Source: Pseudooceanicola nanhaiensis DSM 18065
GTDB taxonomy: Bacteria; Pseudomonadota; Alphaproteobacteria; Rhodobacterales; Rhodobacteraceae
NCBI RefSeq assembly: GCF_000688295.1
Contig: NZ_JHZF01000011.1
Coordinates: forward strand, 1,520,288 to 1,584,287
Reading direction: 5' to 3'
Length of the DNA stretch: 64,000 nucleotides
The translations under genes were made by a program, and so were the position numbers. The notes beneath the pieces are model-generated. The model was given only the letters and a program-made list of their open reading frames with translations, made no database searches and had not been told where the DNA came from. This document shows positions 34,976-43,440 of the stretch, piece after piece (within the stretch, counting starts at the first letter, position 1; each line of letters starts with the position of its first letter).

Positions 34976-36646
34976 TCAATGCGCGTGGGTCTTGTCCCAG
35001 TCCTCCCGCTTCGGAAGGATCTCGAAGGTGTGCTCCGGCGGCGGAGAGGGCAGCGTCCACTCCAGCGTGTCGGCGTATTCGTTCCAGTAGTTGTTCTCGG
35101 TCACCTTCGCACCCTTCCGCAGCGAATAGAACATCACGCCGAAGAAGAAGATGAACGAGGCGAAGGAGAGGAACGCACCCATCGAGGACACGAAGTTCCA
35201 GGTGGCGAAGGCCTCCGGGTAGTCGATGTAGCGGCGGGGCATCCCCTGACGGCCCAGGAAGTGCTGGGGGAAGAAGGTCAGGTTGGCACCGATGAACATC
35301 GCCCAGAAGTGCAGCTTGCCCGCCCATTCCGGATACATCCGGCCGGTCATCTTGCCGAAGTAGAAGTAGACCCCGGCGAAGATGGCGAAGACGGCGCCCA
35401 GCGACATCACGTAGTGGAAGTGCGCCACGACGTAGTAGGTGTCGTGATAGGCGCGGTCGATGCCGGCCTGGCTCAGGACCACGCCGGTCACGCCGCCCAC
35501 GGTGAAGAGGAACAGGAAGCCGAAGGCCCAGAGCATCGGCGTCTTGAACTCGACCGAGCCGCCCCACATCGTCGCGATCCAGCTGAACACCTTCACGCCG
35601 GTCGGGACCGCGATGACCATGGTGGCCATCATGAAGTAGGACTGCTGCGTCAGCGACATGCCCACGGTGTACATGTGGTGCGCCCAGACGACGAAGCCGA
35701 GAAGGCCGATCGCGATGATGGCAAGCACCATGGGCAGGTAGCCGAAGATCGGTTTCTTCGAGAAGGTCGCGATCACGTGGCTGATGATGCCGAAGCCGGG
35801 CAGGATGATGATGTAGACTTCCGGGTGGCCGAAGAACCACAGGATGTGCTGGTAGAGGATCGGGTCACCGCCACCGGCCGGGTCGAAGAAGGTCGTCCCG
35901 AAGTTCCGGTCGGTCAGCAGCATGGTGATCGCGCCTGCAAGGACCGGCAGGGCCAGAAGGATCAGCCACGCGGTGACGAAGATCGACCAGGCGAACAGCG
36001 GCACCTTGAAGAGCGTCATGCCCGGGGCGCGCATGTTCAGGAAGGTGGTGATCATGTTGATCGCCCCCAGGATCGACGAGGCGCCCGAGACGTGGACCGC
36101 GAAGATGGCGAGGTCCATGGACATGCCGCCTTCGGTCGTCGAGAGCGGCGGGTAGAGCACCCAGCCCACGCCCGAGCCGAGCTGCCCGTCACCCCCCGGC
36201 GCCAGCAGCGAGGCGACGCCAAGCGCCGTGCCCGAGCAGTAGAGCCAGAAGGACAGGTTGTTCATCCGCGGGAACGCCATGTCCGGCGCGCCGATCTGCA
36301 GCGGCATGAAGTAGTTGCCGAAGCCGCCGAAGAGCGCGGGGATCACGACGAAGAACATCATCAGGACGCCGTGATAGGTGATCATCACGTTCCAGAGGTG
36401 TCCGTTCGGGGTGCAGGGCGCATCCGAGGCGAGGAAACGCGCCCCTTCCATGCACATGTACTGCACGCCCGGGTGCATCAGCTCCAGCCGCATGTACACG
36501 GTGAAGCAGACGGAAATCAGGCCCACGACCGCCGAAACGATCAGATAGAGGATCCCGATATCCTTGTGGTTGGTCGACATGAACCAGCGGGTGAAGAACC
36601 CGCGTTCGTCATGGTGATCGTGGCCGTGAATGGCTGCGTCCGCCAT
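34976..36646 (-). CDS. ctaD: Cytochrome c oxidase subunit I (aa3 type)
   Basis: The catalytic subunit of the aa3 oxidase, which reduces oxygen at a haem a3-CuB centre and pumps protons. The 556-residue protein has twelve membrane helices. Landmark motifs include STNHKDIG near the N-terminus, TYHGVLM (low-spin haem ligand), [16 protein letters not shown] (CuB histidine and cross-linked tyrosine, K channel) and AHHMYTVG (CuB histidines). ATG 36646 follows CAGGAGG. The gene stands alone here; subunits II and III must be elsewhere, as is usual in Paracoccus-like bacteria. An FNR-type box lies about 100 bp upstream. Confidence 0.97.
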   Translation of the reverse strand: MADAAIHGHDHHDERGFFTRWFMSTNHKDIGILYLIVSAVVGLISVCFTVYMRLELMHPGVQYMCMEGARFLASDAPCTPNGHLWNVMITYHGVLMMFFVVIPALFGGFGNYFMPLQIGAPDMAFPRMNNLSFWLYCSGTALGVASLLAPGGDGQLGSGVGWVLYPPLSTTEGGMSMDLAIFAVHVSGASSILGAINMITTFLNMRAPGMTLFKVPLFAWSIFVTAWLILLALPVLAGAITMLLTDRNFGTTFFDPAGGGDPILYQHILWFFGHPEVYIIILPGFGIISHVIATFSKKPIFGYLPMVLAIIAIGLLGFVVWAHHMYTVGMSLTQQSYFMMATMVIAVPTGVKVFSWIATMWGGSVEFKTPMLWAFGFLFLFTVGGVTGVVLSQAGIDRAYHDTYYVVAHFHYVMSLGAVFAIFAGVYFYFGKMTGRMYPEWAGKLHFWAMFIGANLTFFPQHFLGRQGMPRRYIDYPEAFATWNFVSSMGAFLSFASFIFFFGVMFYSLRKGAKVTENNYWNEYADTLEWTLPSPPPEHTFEILPKREDWDKTHAH

Positions 36647-36749
36647 GCTCGCCTCCTGTTGGTGTCCTTCCATGGACAGAGCGAAGGAGTCGCGCCGCCC
36701 GAATTATGGCTCTTCTAGAATGTCCTCCCGTTCCTCGCAATGGATGGAA

Positions 36750-36763
36750 TTGACGCAGATCAA
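36750..36763. promoter_or_regulatory. FNR/FnrL-type box
   Basis: TTGACGCAGATCAA fits the FNR-family consensus TTGAT-N4-ATCAA with one change. It lies between ctaD (104 bp upstream of its start) and the small TUDOR-like gene (98 bp upstream of its start). Oxygen-dependent control of ctaD is plausible. Confidence 0.65.
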
Positions 36764-36860
36764 GGAAATGTGTCGCACCTCACGCCGCGCCACGAGGTGA
36801 GGTGGGGGAACCTTGCCATCCTTTCGCGGTTCTTCCTTCACGTCAACGGGAGGGCAGGCG

Positions 36861-37067
36861 ATGCAGAAGGGCACGCAGGTGAAGTGGAAATGGGGCCAGG
36901 GCACCGCCGAGGGCAAGGTCTCCGAGACCTTCGACCGCAAGGTGACGCGCACCCTCGACGGGTCCGAGATCACCCGCAACGGCACCCGCGACAACCCTGC
37001 GCTCCTGATCCGCCAGGACGACGGCAGCGAGGTGCTGAAGCTTTCCTCCGAAGTCGACCGCGCCTGA
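36861..37067 (+). CDS. DUF2945 / HVA1 TUDOR-like small protein
   Basis: A 68-residue protein of the DUF2945 (hypervirulence-associated TUDOR) family. The typical opening GTQVKWKWGQGTAEGKV and the DNPALLIRQDDGSEVLKL end are present. ATG 36861 follows GGGAGGGC. The molecular role is unknown; a small beta-barrel that binds nucleic acid or protein is likely. It is 22 bp upstream of a topoisomerase IB gene and probably co-transcribed with it, which points to a DNA-related function. Confidence 0.85.
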   Translation: MQKGTQVKWKWGQGTAEGKVSETFDRKVTRTLDGSEITRNGTRDNPALLIRQDDGSEVLKLSSEVDRA

Positions 37068-37089
37068 AGGCAGCCCCCGGGAAACAGCC

Positions 37090-38052
37090 ATGCCCCTCGT
37101 CTTCTACCCTGACAGCCGACCCGGGATCGCGCGCAGGCGCTGCGGGCGGGGGTTCACCTACACGGCGCCCGACGGCACCACCATCGACGACCGCGCGGAG
37201 CGCAGGCGGCTGGCCGCGATGGCCGTCCCCCCGGCCTACGAGAAGGTCTGGATGTCGCCACGCCACAACGGCCACCTCATGGCCACGGGTTTCGACGCCC
37301 GGGCGCGCAAGCAATACCGCTATCACCCCGATTGGCACGCCGCCCGCTCGGTGGTGAAATTCGAGGGGCTGGCCGATTTCGGCAAGGCCCTGCCGGGGAT
37401 CCGCGACCGCGTCGCGGACGACCTGCGCGCGGCCCCGGGCGACGAGCGCTTCGCGCTGGCCGCCGCGCTCTTCCTGATCGACCGGCTGGCGATCCGCGTC
37501 GGCCATCCGGCCTATACCGCCGAGAACGGCAGTTACGGCGCGACCACCCTCACCCGGCGCCACCTGCGGCTGCACCAGGGCGTGCTCCGGCTGAGCTACA
37601 TCGCCAAGGGGGGCAAGCAGGAGCGGCGCGTGATCCGGTGCAAGCGGCTGATGCGGGCGCTCCAGACCGCGCGCGATCTGCCGGGGGCCGAGCTCTTCAC
37701 CTGGATCGCCGCGGATGGCGGGGTGCGGCGCGTCGGTTCGGACGGGCTGAACGCCTACCTGGCCGAGATCGGCGGGTCCGAGGGGTTCACCGCCAAGACC
37801 TTCCGCACATGGGCCGGCAGCCTCGCCGCCTTCGAGGCGCACCTGGCCAATCCCGACGGCACCCTGGGCGCGATGACCGAGGCCGCGGCGGCGCGGCTTG
37901 CCAACACGCCGACCGTCGCGCGGACCTCCTACATCCATCCCCGCGTGATCAGCCTGGCCGGGACCGGGGAGGCACCCCGCCTCTACCAGCCCCGCCGGGG
38001 CCTCAGCCGGAGCGAAAGCGCCCTGCTCCGCCTCCTGGAAAGCGACGCCTGA
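37090..38052 (+). CDS. DNA topoisomerase IB (poxvirus type)
   Basis: A 320-residue type IB topoisomerase that relaxes supercoils by a transient 3'-phosphotyrosine nick. The catalytic RKRRY-type residues are visible: R136 within DRLAIRVGHPAY, K in LSYIAKGGKQ, R in FRTWAGS and the nucleophile Y in ARTSYIHPRV near the end. The N-terminal domain has RRCGRGFTYTAPDG and MSPRHNGHLMATG. Bacterial IB enzymes are accessory, not essential. It follows the TUDOR-like gene, and a hairpin separates it from the convergent cytochrome c gene. Confidence 0.93.
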   Translation: MPLVFYPDSRPGIARRRCGRGFTYTAPDGTTIDDRAERRRLAAMAVPPAYEKVWMSPRHNGHLMATGFDARARKQYRYHPDWHAARSVVKFEGLADFGKALPGIRDRVADDLRAAPGDERFALAAALFLIDRLAIRVGHPAYTAENGSYGATTLTRRHLRLHQGVLRLSYIAKGGKQERRVIRCKRLMRALQTARDLPGAELFTWIAADGGVRRVGSDGLNAYLAEIGGSEGFTAKTFRTWAGSLAAFEAHLANPDGTLGAMTEAAAARLANTPTVARTSYIHPRVISLAGTGEAPRLYQPRRGLSRSESALLRLLESDA

Positions 38053-38060
38053 ACGCGAAA

Positions 38061-38082
38061 CGCCCGGCACTCTGGCCGGGCG
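38061..38082. terminator. Hairpin between topoisomerase and cytochrome c genes
   Basis: A perfect 8-bp GC stem (38061-38068 with 38075-38082) and a 6-nt loop in the 52-bp convergent gap. It probably serves both strands; there is no T run. Confidence 0.55.
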
Positions 38083-38104
38083 TGTCCCGTCAGGTCCGAG
38101 AGGC

Positions 38105-38542
38105 TCAGTCCGTCGCGTCCGGTGCGGCGCCGATCGCCTCCGTCGCGAGATAGGCCGCGACATCCTCGGAATGCTTGCGCATCTTGAAGGTCATCTTCGA
38201 GCGGGCCGCCTTCTTGTCGAGGTGGTCGGCGAGGAAGGCCTTCGGATCCTCGATGTAGACCGCGAGGTTCTCCGCGTTCCACACGAGCCCGCTCTTGCCC
38301 GCCGCGACGATGTCGTCGCCGTAGGTGAAGCCGTCCAGAGTGCCCGCGGTGCGGCCGATCACGCCGCAGAGGTTCGGGCCGGTCTTGCCGCCTTTCACGA
38401 TCGTCTCGCTCTCGGATTCGATCATGTGGCAGCTGCGGCACTTGGCGAATTCCTTCTCGCCCTTCTCGGGGTCGCCCTCGGCGAGGGCGGGTGTGGCTAG
38501 GGCAAGGCACGTCAGGGCGGCAAGGGCGGGTCTGAGCGTCAT
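38105..38542 (-). CDS. Periplasmic c-type cytochrome (c550/c2-like)
   Basis: A 145-residue class-I cytochrome c. A signal peptide (about 1-21, ending ALA) precedes the haem motif CRSCH (35-39). The sixth ligand is probably the methionine in SKMTFKM. Sequence around GPNLCGVIGRTAGTLDGFTYGDDI matches the c550/c2 group of Paracoccus and Rhodobacter, which carries electrons from bc1 to the oxidase. ATG 38542 follows GGAGGACC. An extra cysteine sits in GPNLCG. The gene is monocistronic between convergent and divergent neighbours. Confidence 0.9.
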   Translation of the reverse strand: MTLRPALAALTCLALATPALAEGDPEKGEKEFAKCRSCHMIESESETIVKGGKTGPNLCGVIGRTAGTLDGFTYGDDIVAAGKSGLVWNAENLAVYIEDPKAFLADHLDKKAARSKMTFKMRKHSEDVAAYLATEAIGAAPDATD

Positions 38543-38718
38543 GGGCTGGTCCTCCGGATGGGAATAGCGCGCGTCGGAAGGAGTTGTAGCGCAGAGCGGA
38601 CGCACTACAAACCCGTGAGGCGGGGGGATTTTGTCGCAGGCCCCGGGGCCCGGCCGCGGTCGGGGTCTGGCCGCGCGGCGCGCCCGGCGCTAAGCATGGG
38701 ACAAAGGGAGGTGACGCG

Positions 38719-39543
38719 ATGGCCGAATACGACGACTGGATCGGACGCAGTTTCGAACGCGAGGACGTGGTCACGCCGCGCCTGCTCGAGGAATTCCGCG
38801 CCACCATGCCGGACCTGCTCGGCCCCGGCGAGGTGCCGCCCGGCTTCCACTGGTGCCTCTCGCCCGAGACGCTCGAGCCCGCGAGGCTGGGCCGCGACGG
38901 GCATCCGCAGACGGGGATCTTCCTGCCGAAGCTGCCCCTGCCCCGCCGGATGTGGGCCGGGGGCGAGGTCGAGGTGGTGGGCCCGCTGCATCCCGGCGAC
39001 CAGGTCACCAAGACCTCGACCGTGCGGGACGTGAAATTCAAGCAGGGCCGGTCCGGCAACCTCGGCTTCGTCGAGGTCGACCACGCCTATTCCGTCGGCG
39101 GCGCGGTGCGGATCCGCGAACGGCAGGACCTCGTCTACCGCGAGGACCCCTCGCCCGACCGTCCCGCCCCCGAGCCGCCGCAGGCGGCCGACTGGGACGT
39201 GGTCGACAGCTGGACCGTGAGCCCCGACCCGGTGATGCTGTTCCGCTACTCGGCGCTCACCTTCAACGGGCACCGCATCCATTACGACGGCGATTACGCC
39301 CGCGGGGTCGAAGGCTACGACGGGCTCGTCGTGCACGGCCCGATGCAGGCGGTCTGGATGCAGAACCTCGCGGCCCGGATCCTCGGGCGGCAGGCGCGAT
39401 TCTTCCGCTACCGCGGGCTCTCTCCGCTGACCGTGGGATATGACGTGAAGGTGGAGGCGCGGCGGGAGGACGATGTCCTCGACCTGCGGGTCCGGCGCCG
39501 GGCGGACAGCGTCGTCACCATGACGGCCCGCGCGGAGCTTTGA
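38719..39543 (+). CDS. MaoC/FAS1-like hydratase (mesaconyl-C4-CoA hydratase-like)
   Basis: A 274-residue double hot-dog protein. The N-terminal half looks like the FAS1 dehydratase domain (FEREDVVTPRLLEEF), and the C-terminal half has the MaoC active segment RYSALTFNGHRIHYDGDYA with HGPM. The architecture resembles mesaconyl-C4-CoA hydratase of the 3-hydroxypropionate cycle, but such proteins also occur outside that pathway, so the acyl-CoA substrate is open. ATG 38719 follows AGGGAGGTGACGCG. It stands alone. Confidence 0.83.
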   Translation: MAEYDDWIGRSFEREDVVTPRLLEEFRATMPDLLGPGEVPPGFHWCLSPETLEPARLGRDGHPQTGIFLPKLPLPRRMWAGGEVEVVGPLHPGDQVTKTSTVRDVKFKQGRSGNLGFVEVDHAYSVGGAVRIRERQDLVYREDPSPDRPAPEPPQAADWDVVDSWTVSPDPVMLFRYSALTFNGHRIHYDGDYARGVEGYDGLVVHGPMQAVWMQNLAARILGRQARFFRYRGLSPLTVGYDVKVEARREDDVLDLRVRRRADSVVTMTARAEL

Positions 39544-39559
39544 CCGTCACGGCCGGCGC

Positions 39560-39579
39560 GCCGGGCCGGAGGGCCCGGC
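39560..39579. terminator. Hairpin between MaoC-like and yqeY-like genes
   Basis: An 8-bp GC stem (39560-39567 with 39572-39579) with a 4-nt loop in the 47-bp convergent gap. Confidence 0.5.
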
Positions 39580-39590
39580 CGAAAGCCGGT

Positions 39591-40055
39591 TCAGCCGGCG
39601 CAGAGACGGCTCTTGATCTGCGGTCCGACGGCGCCGAAATCCATCTGCCCGGTATATTTCGACTTCAGCGCGCCCATCACCCGGCCCATGTCGCGGATGC
39701 TGTCGGCGCCGGTTTCGGCAATGGCCTCTTTGACCGCCCTGTCGACTTCCGCCTCGTTCAGCTGCCGCGGCAGGAATTCCTCGATCACCTTGATCTCGCC
39801 CAGTTCCCGCTCGGCCAGGTCGATCCGGCCGCCCTCTTCGTAGACCCGGGCGCTTTCCTGACGCTGCTTGACCATCTTGCCGAGAATGGCCAGCACCTCG
39901 GCTTCGCCCACGCCGTCCTCGCGGCCCTCGCCGCGCGCCTCGATGTCCTTGTCCTTGATCGCGGCATTGATCAGCCGCAGCGTGCTCAGCCGGTCGGCCG
40001 CGCGCTCTTTCATCGCTTCCTTCAGAGCCACGTTGACCCGGTTGCGGAGTTCCAT
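39591..40055 (-). CDS. GatB/YqeY domain protein
   Basis: A 154-residue stand-alone YqeY/GatB-tail protein. It opens with ELRNRVNVALKEAMKERA and contains RLINAAIKDKDIEARG, the block RQESARVYEEGGR and the helical tail VMGALKSKYTGQMDFGAV. The related GatB domain binds tRNA, but the role of the free form is unsettled. ATG 40055 is used; ATG 40064 is three codons earlier. It is divergent from carA, an arrangement common in Rhodobacterales. Confidence 0.9.
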   Translation of the reverse strand: MELRNRVNVALKEAMKERAADRLSTLRLINAAIKDKDIEARGEGREDGVGEAEVLAILGKMVKQRQESARVYEEGGRIDLAERELGEIKVIEEFLPRQLNEAEVDRAVKEAIAETGADSIRDMGRVMGALKSKYTGQMDFGAVGPQIKSRLCAG

Positions 40056-40178
40056 CGGTCCCATCCCCTGGACTGAAATGATAAGAGCGTCTTGTACCCA
40101 AACGCGCGGCCCGAAACAACCGTTCCCGAACGGAAGACTGCACGTGCCGCATCGCAGCGACATGTGACCGCTGCGGCC

Positions 40179-40207
40179 TTGACCCCCGCACCTGCCGGGC
40201 TTAGGTA
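40179..40207 (+). promoter_or_regulatory. Putative carA promoter
   Basis: -35 TTGACC (40179-40184), a 17-bp spacer and -10 TAGGTA (40202-40207), 33 bp before the carA ATG. Reasonable sigma-70-type match; unmapped. Confidence 0.45.
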
Positions 40208-40240
40208 CACGCCAATTTGCCAGCCGGAAGGACTCGACCC

Positions 40241-41398
40241 ATGCCGCTCTCCCACGGACAGAAACCGACCGCCTGCCTCGCCCTCGCCGATGGCACGATC
40301 TTCTACGGCAAGGGTTTCGGGGCAACCGGAGAGACCCAGGCCGAGCTGTGCTTCAACACGGCGATGACCGGCTACCAGGAGATCATGACCGATCCCTCCT
40401 ACGCGGGCCAGATCGTCACCTTCACCTTCCCCCATGTCGGCAACGTGGGCGTGAACCCCGAGGACGACGAGACGGCGGACCCGGTCGCCGACGGCATGGT
40501 GGTGAAGTGGGACCCGACCGAGCCCTCGAACTGGCGCTCGGCCGGTGAGCTCTCGGACTGGCTCGCCTCGCGCGGGCGCATCGCCATCGGCGGCGTCGAC
40601 ACCCGGCGCCTGACGCGGGCGATCCGCCAGCAGGGCGCGCCCCACGCGGCGCTGGCCCATGACCCCGAAGGCAATTTCGACATCGCCGCCATGGTCGCAC
40701 GCGCCCGCGCCTTCCCGGGCCTCGTCGGCAAGGACCTCGCACGCGACGTGACCTGCGCCCAGAGCTACCGCTGGGACGAGATGAGATGGGCCTGGCCGCA
40801 GGGCTATGCCCGGCAGGAGAACGCGCGCCACAAGGTCGTCGCGATCGACTACGGCGCCAAGCGCAACATCCTGCGCTGCCTTGCCTCCGCGGGCTGCGAC
40901 GTGACCGTCCTGCCCGCCTCGGCCACCGCCGAGGAGATCCTGGCGCATGATCCCGCGGGCGTGTTCCTGTCGAACGGCCCGGGCGATCCGGCGGCCACGG
41001 GGGCCTATGCCGTGCCGATGATCCGCGAGGTGCTCGAAAAGCGCGCCGACCTGCCGGTCTTCGGCATCTGCCTCGGCCACCAGATGCTGGCGCTGGCCCT
41101 TGGCGCGACCACGGTCAAGATGAACCACGGCCATCACGGCGCGAACCATCCCGTCAAGGACATCGAGACCGGCAAGGTCGAGATCACCTCGATGAACCAC
41201 GGTTTCGCGGTGGACAGCCAGACCCTGCCCGCGGGCGTGATGGAGACCCATGTCTCGCTCTTCGACGGGTCGAACTGCGGCATCCGGATGACCGACCGGC
41301 CCGTCTTCTCGGTGCAGTATCACCCCGAGGCGAGCCCGGGCCCGCAGGACAGCTTCTACCTCTTCGAGCGTTTCGTCGCCTCGATGGACGCCGCCTGA
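40241..41398 (+). CDS. carA: Carbamoyl-phosphate synthase, small subunit
   Basis: CarA hydrolyses glutamine and feeds ammonia to CarB for carbamoyl phosphate, used in arginine and pyrimidine synthesis. The 385-residue protein has the N-terminal CPSase domain (FNTAMTGYQEIMTDPSYAGQ) and a class-I glutaminase domain. Its nucleophile lies in FGICLGHQ and its H/E pair in YHPEASPGP. ATG 40241 has a GGAAGGAC SD; the frame is open 8 codons further upstream. carB is not in the window. Confidence 0.97.
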   Translation: MPLSHGQKPTACLALADGTIFYGKGFGATGETQAELCFNTAMTGYQEIMTDPSYAGQIVTFTFPHVGNVGVNPEDDETADPVADGMVVKWDPTEPSNWRSAGELSDWLASRGRIAIGGVDTRRLTRAIRQQGAPHAALAHDPEGNFDIAAMVARARAFPGLVGKDLARDVTCAQSYRWDEMRWAWPQGYARQENARHKVVAIDYGAKRNILRCLASAGCDVTVLPASATAEEILAHDPAGVFLSNGPGDPAATGAYAVPMIREVLEKRADLPVFGICLGHQMLALALGATTVKMNHGHHGANHPVKDIETGKVEITSMNHGFAVDSQTLPAGVMETHVSLFDGSNCGIRMTDRPVFSVQYHPEASPGPQDSFYLFERFVASMDAA

Positions 41399-41415
41399 GC
41401 CTGTCTACCTTCATA

Positions 41416-41447
41416 AGCGTTAACCGCCTTCTGCGGCGGTTAACGCT
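41416..41447 (+). terminator. Terminator after carA
   Basis: A perfect 13-bp stem (41416-41428 with 41435-41447), a 6-nt loop and TTGTTA immediately after, 18 bp downstream of the carA stop. A good intrinsic terminator shape with a weak T tract. Confidence 0.7.
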
Positions 41448-41522
41448 TTGTTAGGACGTCATTAGTCCAACGTATACCTTCCTTCGACAAGGTCGCCCCG
41501 AGCCGTTCACACGCCTGGGGGC

Positions 41523-43400
41523 ATGATGTCATCCGCCGAAAGCCGCAGTTTCTTTTCACACGAGGCCGCTAGGGCCGCGCCCCGCGCACTGGCCGAGGCG
41601 GCGGCGCCCTTCGTGCTGCCGGCCGGGACCGCAGGGCGGACCGCCCCCCTGCCCTCCGCGCTCTTCGACGAGATGGTCGGGTCCGGTCGGCTGACCGAGG
41701 ATCAGGCGCTCGAGATCCTGGCGCGCAGGATCGGCGCGCCGCGCGTGTCGCTCGCCCTCTGGCCACCGGACCCGGCGCTGTCCGACCTGCTGCCCGCGGC
41801 GCTCTGCCTGCGCCACGCGATGGTCCCGTGGCTGCGGGAGGAGGACGGGATCGTCCTTGCCACCGCCCGGCCCGAGGTTGCCGCCGACCCTGATCTCTAC
41901 CTGCCCGCGGGGCTGCCGCCGGCCCGTGTCGTGCTCGCGTCGCTGGCCGAGGTTCAGGACCACCTCGCCGCCACGCACCGCGCCGCCCTCACCCGCCGGA
42001 TGTCTGCCCGCCCCCGGTCGCAGGACAGCTTCCGCGGCTACGTCCCGACCCGGCGCCTCAAGGTGGTGCTGGGGCTGGCCGCGCTTGCCGGCATGTCGGT
42101 TGCCGCGCTTGCACCCGGGGCGGCCTTCCTCGCGCTGCTGGTGCTGGCGGCGGCGACGCTGTGCCTGGCCTTCACCTTCAAGACCCTCGCCATGATCGCC
42201 TGCCTCCGCGCACCCGGCGGCGCGGCGCCGCCCGAGGTGCCCGCCGTCACCGACCTGCCGGTGATCTCGATCCTCGTGCCGCTCTTCCGCGAAAAGGACA
42301 TCGCCGGCACGCTGGTCCGCCGGCTGCAGCGGCTGGATTACCCGCGCGGGCGGCTCGAGGTGCTTCTGGTGCTCGAGGAAAGCGACGCCCTGACCGCCGA
42401 GGTGCTGAACCGGACCGAGCTGCCCCCCTGGGTGCGGATCGTGACGGTCCCCGAGGGCCAGCCGAGGACCAAGCCGCGGGCGATGAACTACGCGCTCGAT
42501 TTCTGCCGGGGCGAGATCATCGGGGTCTACGACGCCGAGGACGCGCCGGCGCCCGACCAGCTGCTCGCGGTCGCCGCCCGTTTCGCTTCGGCCCCGGGCC
42601 GGCTCGCCTGCCTGCAGGGGGCGCTTGATTACTACAACCCGCGGGACGGCTGGATCGCGCGCTGCTTCACCCTCGAATACAACACCTGGTTCCGGCTCTA
42701 CCTGCGCGGCATGGCGCGGCTCGGCCTGCCGGTGCCGCTTGGCGGAACGACGCTCTTCGTGCGCCGCGCCGCGCTCGAGGCCGTCGGCGCCTGGGATGCG
42801 CACAACGTGACCGAGGATGCCGATCTCGGGCTCCGCCTCGCGCGCTACGGCTGGCGGACCGAGGTCATCGACAGCACGACCGGCGAAGAGGCGATCAGCC
42901 GCGCGGTGCCGTGGATTCGCCAGAGGTCGCGCTGGCTGAAGGGCTACATGGTCACCTACATGGTCCAGATGCGCCGCCCCCGGGCGCTCTGGCGCCGGCT
43001 GGGGCCGCTCGCCTTCATCGGCATGCAGGCACATTTCGTCACGGCGCTCATGCAATACGTGCTGGGCCCGCTGCTCGGCTGTTTCTGGCTGGTCGCGCTC
43101 GGTCTGGTCCGGCCCTTCCCCGACATCGTGCCGGACGCCGCGATCACGCTTTTCGGGCTGCTCTTCGCGTTGTCGGCGATCGGAGAGGCGACCTATTGCA
43201 TGATCGCCACCCGGGCCCCCCGGCACCGACATCTCTGGCCGTGGGTGCCGATGCTCCTGCTCTATTATCCGATGGCGTGGATCGCGGCCTACAAGGCGCT
43301 GTTCGAGCTGCTGGTCGTGCCGTTCTACTGGGACAAGACCCCGCACGGGCTGACCGGCACCGGACCGGCGGAGGAGCCCACACCCCCCGGCCCGCGCTGA
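41523..43400 (+). CDS. Membrane glycosyltransferase family 2 with a GspE/MshE-like N-terminal domain
   Basis: A 625-residue processive-type GT2. The N-terminal domain (about 42-150) resembles the N-terminal domain of type-II secretion ATPases (FDEMVGSGRLTEDQALEILA), which binds c-di-GMP in MshE. Two helices (about 178-220) precede the GT-A core with DAEDAP (about 338), TEDAD (about 432) and QRSRW (about 466). Further helices follow. The architecture resembles cellulose-synthase-like enzymes that make an exopolysaccharide. The carbohydrate product is unknown and no export partner is adjacent. It begins after the carA terminator. Confidence 0.87.
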   Translation: MMSSAESRSFFSHEAARAAPRALAEAAAPFVLPAGTAGRTAPLPSALFDEMVGSGRLTEDQALEILARRIGAPRVSLALWPPDPALSDLLPAALCLRHAMVPWLREEDGIVLATARPEVAADPDLYLPAGLPPARVVLASLAEVQDHLAATHRAALTRRMSARPRSQDSFRGYVPTRRLKVVLGLAALAGMSVAALAPGAAFLALLVLAAATLCLAFTFKTLAMIACLRAPGGAAPPEVPAVTDLPVISILVPLFREKDIAGTLVRRLQRLDYPRGRLEVLLVLEESDALTAEVLNRTELPPWVRIVTVPEGQPRTKPRAMNYALDFCRGEIIGVYDAEDAPAPDQLLAVAARFASAPGRLACLQGALDYYNPRDGWIARCFTLEYNTWFRLYLRGMARLGLPVPLGGTTLFVRRAALEAVGAWDAHNVTEDADLGLRLARYGWRTEVIDSTTGEEAISRAVPWIRQRSRWLKGYMVTYMVQMRRPRALWRRLGPLAFIGMQAHFVTALMQYVLGPLLGCFWLVALGLVRPFPDIVPDAAITLFGLLFALSAIGEATYCMIATRAPRHRHLWPWVPMLLLYYPMAWIAAYKALFELLVVPFYWDKTPHGLTGTGPAEEPTPPGPR

Positions 43401-43408
43401 ACCGGCGT

Positions 43409-43434
43409 GGCCCGGGCCGTCATCGGCCCGGGCC
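43409..43434. terminator. Bidirectional hairpin between GT2 and TRAP genes
   Basis: A perfect 11-bp stem (43409-43419 with 43424-43434) with a TCAT loop in the 40-bp convergent gap. Each arm contains the palindrome GGCCCGGGCC. Confidence 0.65.
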
Positions 43435-43440
43435 CCTGTC

